From Hemicordylus capensis (lineage: Eukaryota > Chordata > Lepidosauria > Squamata > Cordylidae): 64,000 nt of DNA. The DNA is taken from assembly GCF_027244095.1 (NCBI RefSeq), contig NC_069659.1:343274750-343338749 (forward strand), given 5' to 3'. A program made the position numbers and the translations under genes. This document shows positions 58,601 to 64,000 of this stretch, piece by piece. Numbering within the stretch: the first letter of the stretch is position 1; each line of letters opens with the position of its first letter. The notes beneath the pieces were generated by a model, which was not told where the DNA came from, did not search any database, and saw only the letters and a program-made list of their open reading frames with translations.

Positions 58601-61600
58601 CGTCTGAACCTGCCCAAGTTCAGTCCCCAGGATTCCTTCCCGACATGCTCCAAAACACCACCTGACTTCCGTAACCAAGATCTGAAGTTGGGCAGAGAAT
58701 GTCGGGCAGAGTGCGATAACTAGACTTGGGCGGATTCAGACATCACACCAGCCAGGAGCATGTTCGTTCAGTTCCCGACATATCCCTGGCATTTCCCCCC
58801 ACTTACAGACTTGCAAGCAGTCGTTTGAAATGGCCCTCCAAATCAACTCAGAGTTACTCTCTCAGATTAAAAGTTATCAGTGGAAGAGTTAGTCCTCATG
58901 ATTTGGACAATCCTAGGAGGACAAGCAAGCCATCCTTTACAGGCTCATCTATGAGCAAGCTGCCAGAATGATCTGTTGAGCGAAACATTTTCCACATGTA
59001 CTCAGCCCACAAGATGTGGAAGCCAACATATGTTGGTGACTGTATCTCAAAAAGGACATTATAGAACTGGAAAAGGTGCAGAAGATGACAACCAAGATGA
59101 TCAGGGACCTAAAGCACCTTCCTGATGAGGCAGGGCTACAACATCTGACTGGGCCTTTTTAGTTTAGAAAAAAGGCAACTAAGGGGAGACATGATAAGAG
59201 GTCTATGTAGACAATTATGCGTGGAGTGGATAGAGAGAAAAACATTTTTCCCTCTCTCACAACACTTTTCCCTCTCTCACAACACCAGGGGTCGTTCCCA
59301 TGAAACCAACTGCCAGGAAATTTAGGATAGACAAAAGGAAGTACTTTTTCACACAGCACATAATTAAACTGTGGAACTCTCTGCCATGGGATGTGGAGAT
59401 GGCCACGAGCCTAGCTGGTTTCAAAAGGGGCTTAGATAATTTCATAGAGGACAGGGCTATCAATGGCTACTAGTCTTGATGGCTATAGACTACCTACAGG
59501 TAGATTCCTCCAAATACAAGGTGCAGGGGAGCAACAGCAGAAAGAGGACATGCCTTCATCTCCTGTTTGTGGACTTCCCAGAGACATCTGGTGGGCCACT
59601 GTGTGAAATAGGATGCTGGACGAGATGGGCCTTGGGCCTGATCCAGCAGGGCTGTTCTTATGTACATGGATGTGCAATGTTAGCTTTCAAATGGCACAAA
59701 GCATCTGTGATACGAATGGCACATTAAAAAAGCCCCTGAAGGCTGCATAAGGTTCAGTTTACAAGAACATCTATTCTTGCCTTCACAGTTCTTCTGCTGC
59801 TATTGTGTAGCTAGCAAACTGGAACTATATTATGTTTATGTTGAAAAGTCACATTCTTCCTACAGGTGTATGGCAACCTTAAGGTTATTTCAAAAGGAGT
59901 GTGTATGTTTTTACAAAGGAGACCAAAATGCCACCCCCACCCCCCATATGAAGGACTTCCTACCAAGTTCAGAATGCAGCTCTGGGGGGCACAAAGAACA
60001 AAGCAAAGACAATAAATGCCTGGTCGCCACATCCTCAGAACCAGATAACATCAATACCGAACCTGGACTTAATGCAAAAGGAGAAGAGTATGACTAGGTG
60101 CTTGCAATTTTGGCCTTGCGTATGTAAAAGCCATTTGTGCAGGAATGTGCTTCTTCACACATCAACATGTGCTAGATTCCTTTTAGCAGCTACAGCACTA
60201 AATCAACTGAGCTTGGCACACAAACTGGCACCTTTACTACTGCAAAACACAGACAAACTGGAAAGGCTGGAATTAGGAACAAAAATTCAGTTGAAACTTG
60301 ACAAAACAGATGGCTCAGCAACAAATCTGTGCTAATATTGTTGTAGGTACTTCCCAGGGATATTTTAACTACAGCTTAACACTTTGGTAAGGGGGTATAT
60401 ATCACCTCTTTAACTTTCAGCAGCGGTCTTCCCACTGATGCATACTCACTAAGGACCGGATCCAAACCCATTCCCCAAATATTTCCATAAGAACCAGATT
60501 TACTAAGTATTTGCTACAAGCAGAGGGACATTTTTACCAGCACCAAAAATTTATCAGTAGCTTGTATTTATTTATTTTTTTAAAAAAAGAGCTGTTTCTG
60601 ACCGACCAACCCCCTTGCCATTCTTCTGTGGACAGTTCTTAGGAGCTGCCGCTGGATGAACTTCCTTTTAAGAGGCTGGGAATTTAAAATGTACTGGCTC
60701 TCTCACTGCAATGCTCTTCTATAACTCCTAACAAAAGGCCGAGGATACAGCGACGAATGGATCAGGGTCTTACAATCCAGATACAAAATTCTAAAGAAAC
60801 GCAGGATTCCCTAGCTAACACTGCCATGTCCTACAGTTTTGCCGACACACATGCCACCCGATGCTGCTATGGAATGTCTGGGTAACTCACCGTGCCACTC
60901 TGCATGAACTTGCAATACATCCTGGAGTAGCAGCCAATGACGAGACTAAGGGTCTACGCGCCAATTCGAATGTGAATGTGGCATGTGACCCAGCCCTCAG
61001 AAGACTGAACTACCCCAGAATCCCCAGGCTGGGAGGACTGTATATTTGAATGCATCCCTACTTGAAACATTCCTCTGCATGTGCAAATCCAGTATGTCCG
61101 GGAGAAGTTCTCTTCTTGACAGATGAAACCTCCACACATGCAGAGGAATGTTAATTCTTGAGAGGGGGAAGTGTATTCAAATGGACTGTGCACTCAGAGG
61201 CCAGACAGTTCCACAAAGAGTATACTGAATATCTAAAATCCATCTTAACCAAAACAGGGCAGGCCAATAGTTTTATAGCAGACCAGAAACTTCCTGTATA
61301 TAATTATCTCATTTAAATTAATCCATCACTCACAGCTCAGCCATTTAGCAACAGCAGTCATGGTCCCCTCCACTTGCAGGCCAAGTCAATTCACTTTAGA
61401 GGCTGCTGAAAGGAAGCTCATAATCTCGGCACCAAAAATTCTCCACTCTTGATTACTTTTGAAGGATGCTTCTGAAGACCTATTTAACCCCTTAGTGCTT
61501 GGAGTCCCTGGCTGCCAATGGATTCATCAGGAACCACCAGCGTTAAGGGATCAAACCTCACATTTAAACAAACAGGTCAACGAGCAAGTAAGGCTCTAGG

Positions 61601-62324
61601 TGTCACAAGGAGTAATTGGGGCCTTTTTTTCCTTTTCCTTTTAAACATACACACATACACACAACAGATCGAGCAGTAATTCAAAACACCTTTGGTTATA
61701 AAAACCACAAACAGCTCATTGACTTCACACTTTATCTACAGAAAATTCACCAAAAAAGAAAAAGAAAACAACCCACATCTTTAGAACAGCAATCTAATTG
61801 AATCGCTGCAGAATTCAGGCGGAGGAGGAGACACATCTCAGGTTAAATGTAGAGCTATATAAATGCAGTTCCTTAAAAAAATGCAAACATTATTTCTTTA
61901 CTTACAGACAAAATGTTACATGATTGGCTGCTATGTGTATATTCCGGTATGTACAAAAAGGGGTACAGGATTAGCAGGATTGGGCACAAGCAGGAATCCC
62001 TCCAGGGCAATTTAGCCAAACCTCAAAACACAAGACGGACTCTCTTTTAGCGCAAGTCGCCAGGAACACATGCTGCCCCACTCCCCCTTTTTTTCTTTGA
62101 GAAAAAAGAGTCACGGATTTCTCCCACCTGCCACTTCTTCACTTGAATTATGTTTTCAACTTCATTTACAGAAAGCCTATTTATGCAATTATCAGTGAGT
62201 AGAAAAACTTCACCTGTAAATACAAGGTAGAAATGTTATTTCACAGCAATAGGCTGCAGCATTGATCTCTCCAGATCTCAGTGGAGAAGGTGTGCGTGTC
62301 TGTCTATGCCATTGGGCTGCCAGA
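55660..62324 (-). other. GNB4: GNB4 3' UTR (about 6.6 kb)
   Basis: A minus-strand signal CCAATAAAC lies at about 55676-55683, and no intron or other gene appears before the GNB4 stop codon. Human GNB4 also has a multi-kilobase 3' UTR. Shorter forms could end at other AATAAA sites, for example near 57131. A LINE-derived block (59035-59680) is embedded. The extent is inferred. Confidence 0.55.
59035..59680 (+). repeat. LINE-derived interspersed repeat
   Basis: AACTGTGGAACTCTCTGCCA, GAGGACAGGGCTATCAATGG and GGGCCTTGATCCAGCAGG-like GGGCTGTTCTTATG trace the pattern common in reptiles. The earlier part reads like a decayed LINE protein end. It lies antisense to the GNB4 UTR. Confidence 0.65.
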
Positions 62325-62591
<267 letters not shown>

Positions 62592-62825
62592 CTACAGCAA
62601 GTACCAAGTTAAATGCAGCCTCAAAAACAATACTGCACTAGCGGGATGAGAGTAGATGGAGCTCGACGCATTTGGTGGTGCTCAGCACAGCTGTGCAACT
62701 GCAAGCATGAGACCTTCTCCAGGACATACATGAGGAAGTGCAACCGGCTGTGCAATGATCAATTAGCACACTGCACTGCGCTGCACTCAAGACTCCACAA
62801 TGTATTCCACTAGTGCAAGAACTAG

Positions 62826-62895
62826 AGCAGGGGTTCCCAACCTGGGAGCCTCCAGATGTCACTCCCAGCATCCCCAGTGATAATAAAAGGCCCCC
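62826..62895. repeat. hAT/MITE terminal fragment
   Basis: AGCAGGGGTTCCCAACCTGG and CACTCCCAGCATCCCC are one end of the palindromic family. Confidence 0.5.
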
Positions 62896-63254
62896 AGGCT
62901 TAAACTAGAGGTGACTTGCTTCATGCAACTGCCTCATGCCCGTGCAACAGCACTGGGCGAGCACTACGCTAGTCTGGATACTGCTGAGACAAGAAGAGGG
63001 CCAGATAAAAATCAAACTGCACTTCAATCAAAAGCTGTCGGGACAAGAATGTTTTCAGAAGGCAGCAAAGGCCATCAGGTATGTGTGTATCTACTGAGGC
63101 AGGGAGTTCCAAAGGTATCATCAGGAAGCTTAAAACAGTCACAGAAACCCTTTTTAAAAATTGTGTGTCTCCTGATTAGTCACATTTATACACCACCCTT
63201 CCTCCAAGAAGCTCTTGGCAATGAAACCCTGCTAAATGAGTTAAAGTGACAGTT

Positions 63255-63440
63255 CTCCTTAGCAGGGAGGGAGCAACTGTCACTATCCAACCCCAGCACA
63301 GCATCCCTCCGATGGTTGTGGCTGGTGGCTACCGTGTGTTTCTTTTTGAATTGCGAGCCCTTTGGGGACTAAGTAAGGCTCCTCTGAGAACTCTCTTTTT
63401 GTTGAAAAGTGGCATATAAATATTATTATTAATAATAAAA
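63255..63440 (+). repeat. LINE-like 3' end, diverged
   Basis: TTGCGAGCCCTTTGGGGAC and AGTGGCATATAAATATTATT follow the order of the copy at 39645. A related start repeats at 63780-63880. Confidence 0.6.
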
Positions 63441-63907
63441 CAAAGACCATCACATCCTCACAATGTGCTAGTCTGGACGATAGCAGAGGCCAGTGTGAAA
63501 AGGGGTATGTGTGGGGGACACATCTTCCCCACACCACCCCCTAGCCATCTGGCACATCATTCCGTCCCCAGTCAAATGAGAGGCAAAATGTCCCAACTGC
63601 CCCTAAGTGTGCTACTTAAATACTACCCTGAAGTCGCATAGCATTTAAAATGCACATTTAGGGGCAGCTCCAGGATTCCACCCCAACCAACAGGACTATG
63701 TGGGGTAGAAGAGCGCGTCAGGGGTGTGCACCTCCTCCAGGGCCGACACTGAAAGAGCTGCTCCATTTGGCAGGGCACACCCACAGGCTCCCTGAGCAAA
63801 GAGGCACCATTCAAAGTAGCAACGCGCTTATACTGAGCAGGGGGAGAGCAAATGGCCCTATCCAACCCCAGCACAGCACCCTGGGTATTAGAACACCACT
63901 GGATGTT

Positions 63908-64000
63908 AGAACATAAGAACATCTCTGCTGGATCAGGCCCAAGCCCTATCCAGTCCAGCATCCTGTTTCACACAGTGGCCCACCAGATGCCTCTGGGGAG
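63908..64000 (-). repeat. Interspersed repeat running off the window
   Basis: AACATAAGAACATCTCTGC, CAGTCCAGCATCCTGTTTC and CACAGTGGCCCACCAGATGC are the reverse complement of 59580-59670. Confidence 0.78.

Overview
The window is vertebrate nuclear DNA, most likely from a squamate reptile (lizard or snake). Its genes are split by spliced introns. Its repeats include Sauria-type SINEs with a Bov-B-like end, SINEs carrying a 5S-rRNA-like piece, CR1/L2-like LINE tails, non-autonomous hAT elements and a DIRS-type retrotransposon. The species cannot be named from the sequence. The gene order ZNF639 (+), MFN1 (+), GNB4 (-) matches the conserved block on human 3q26.33, which supports all three calls.

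Layout. Positions 1-7945 hold the 3' part of ZNF639. An upstream coding exon (2711-2818) and the large last exon (5997-7150, nine C2H2 fingers) are clear; the start codon exon lies off the left edge. The DIRS fragment (1-1578), a 410-bp fold-back and several SINEs sit in its introns. Positions 7946-11000 are intergenic and mostly repeats. Around 11000-11560 is a CpG-rich promoter with the untranslated first exon of MFN1. MFN1 then runs to about 51810. All 17 coding exons could be placed by splice sites and protein match. Together they give 2223 nt, an unbroken 740-residue mitofusin with GTPase, transmembrane and coiled-coil parts. Positions 51811-55655 separate MFN1 from GNB4, and the two genes converge. 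The rest is the long 3' UTR (about 6.6 kb), the last coding exon (62325-62431) and part of the last intron of GNB4, all on the minus strand.

The genes are not an operon. MFN1 drives outer mitochondrial membrane fusion, ZNF639 is a zinc-finger DNA-binding protein, and GNB4 is a G-protein beta subunit. They are linked by old synteny only.

No unknown coding system was found. The interest lies in how mobile DNA has rebuilt the non-coding parts. A LINE ends about 20 nt before MFN1 exon 7, and a SINE ends about 20 nt before exon 16, so both splice acceptors probably use retroposon-derived branch points. Nearly identical inverted SINEs bracket MFN1 exons 11-15. A roughly 130-bp tandem array is split by a hAT insertion. 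A 133-bp near-perfect hairpin lies in the ZNF639 3' UTR. Two SINE copies share an unusual 3' extension that in ZNF639 has splice signals and phase fit for a new exon.
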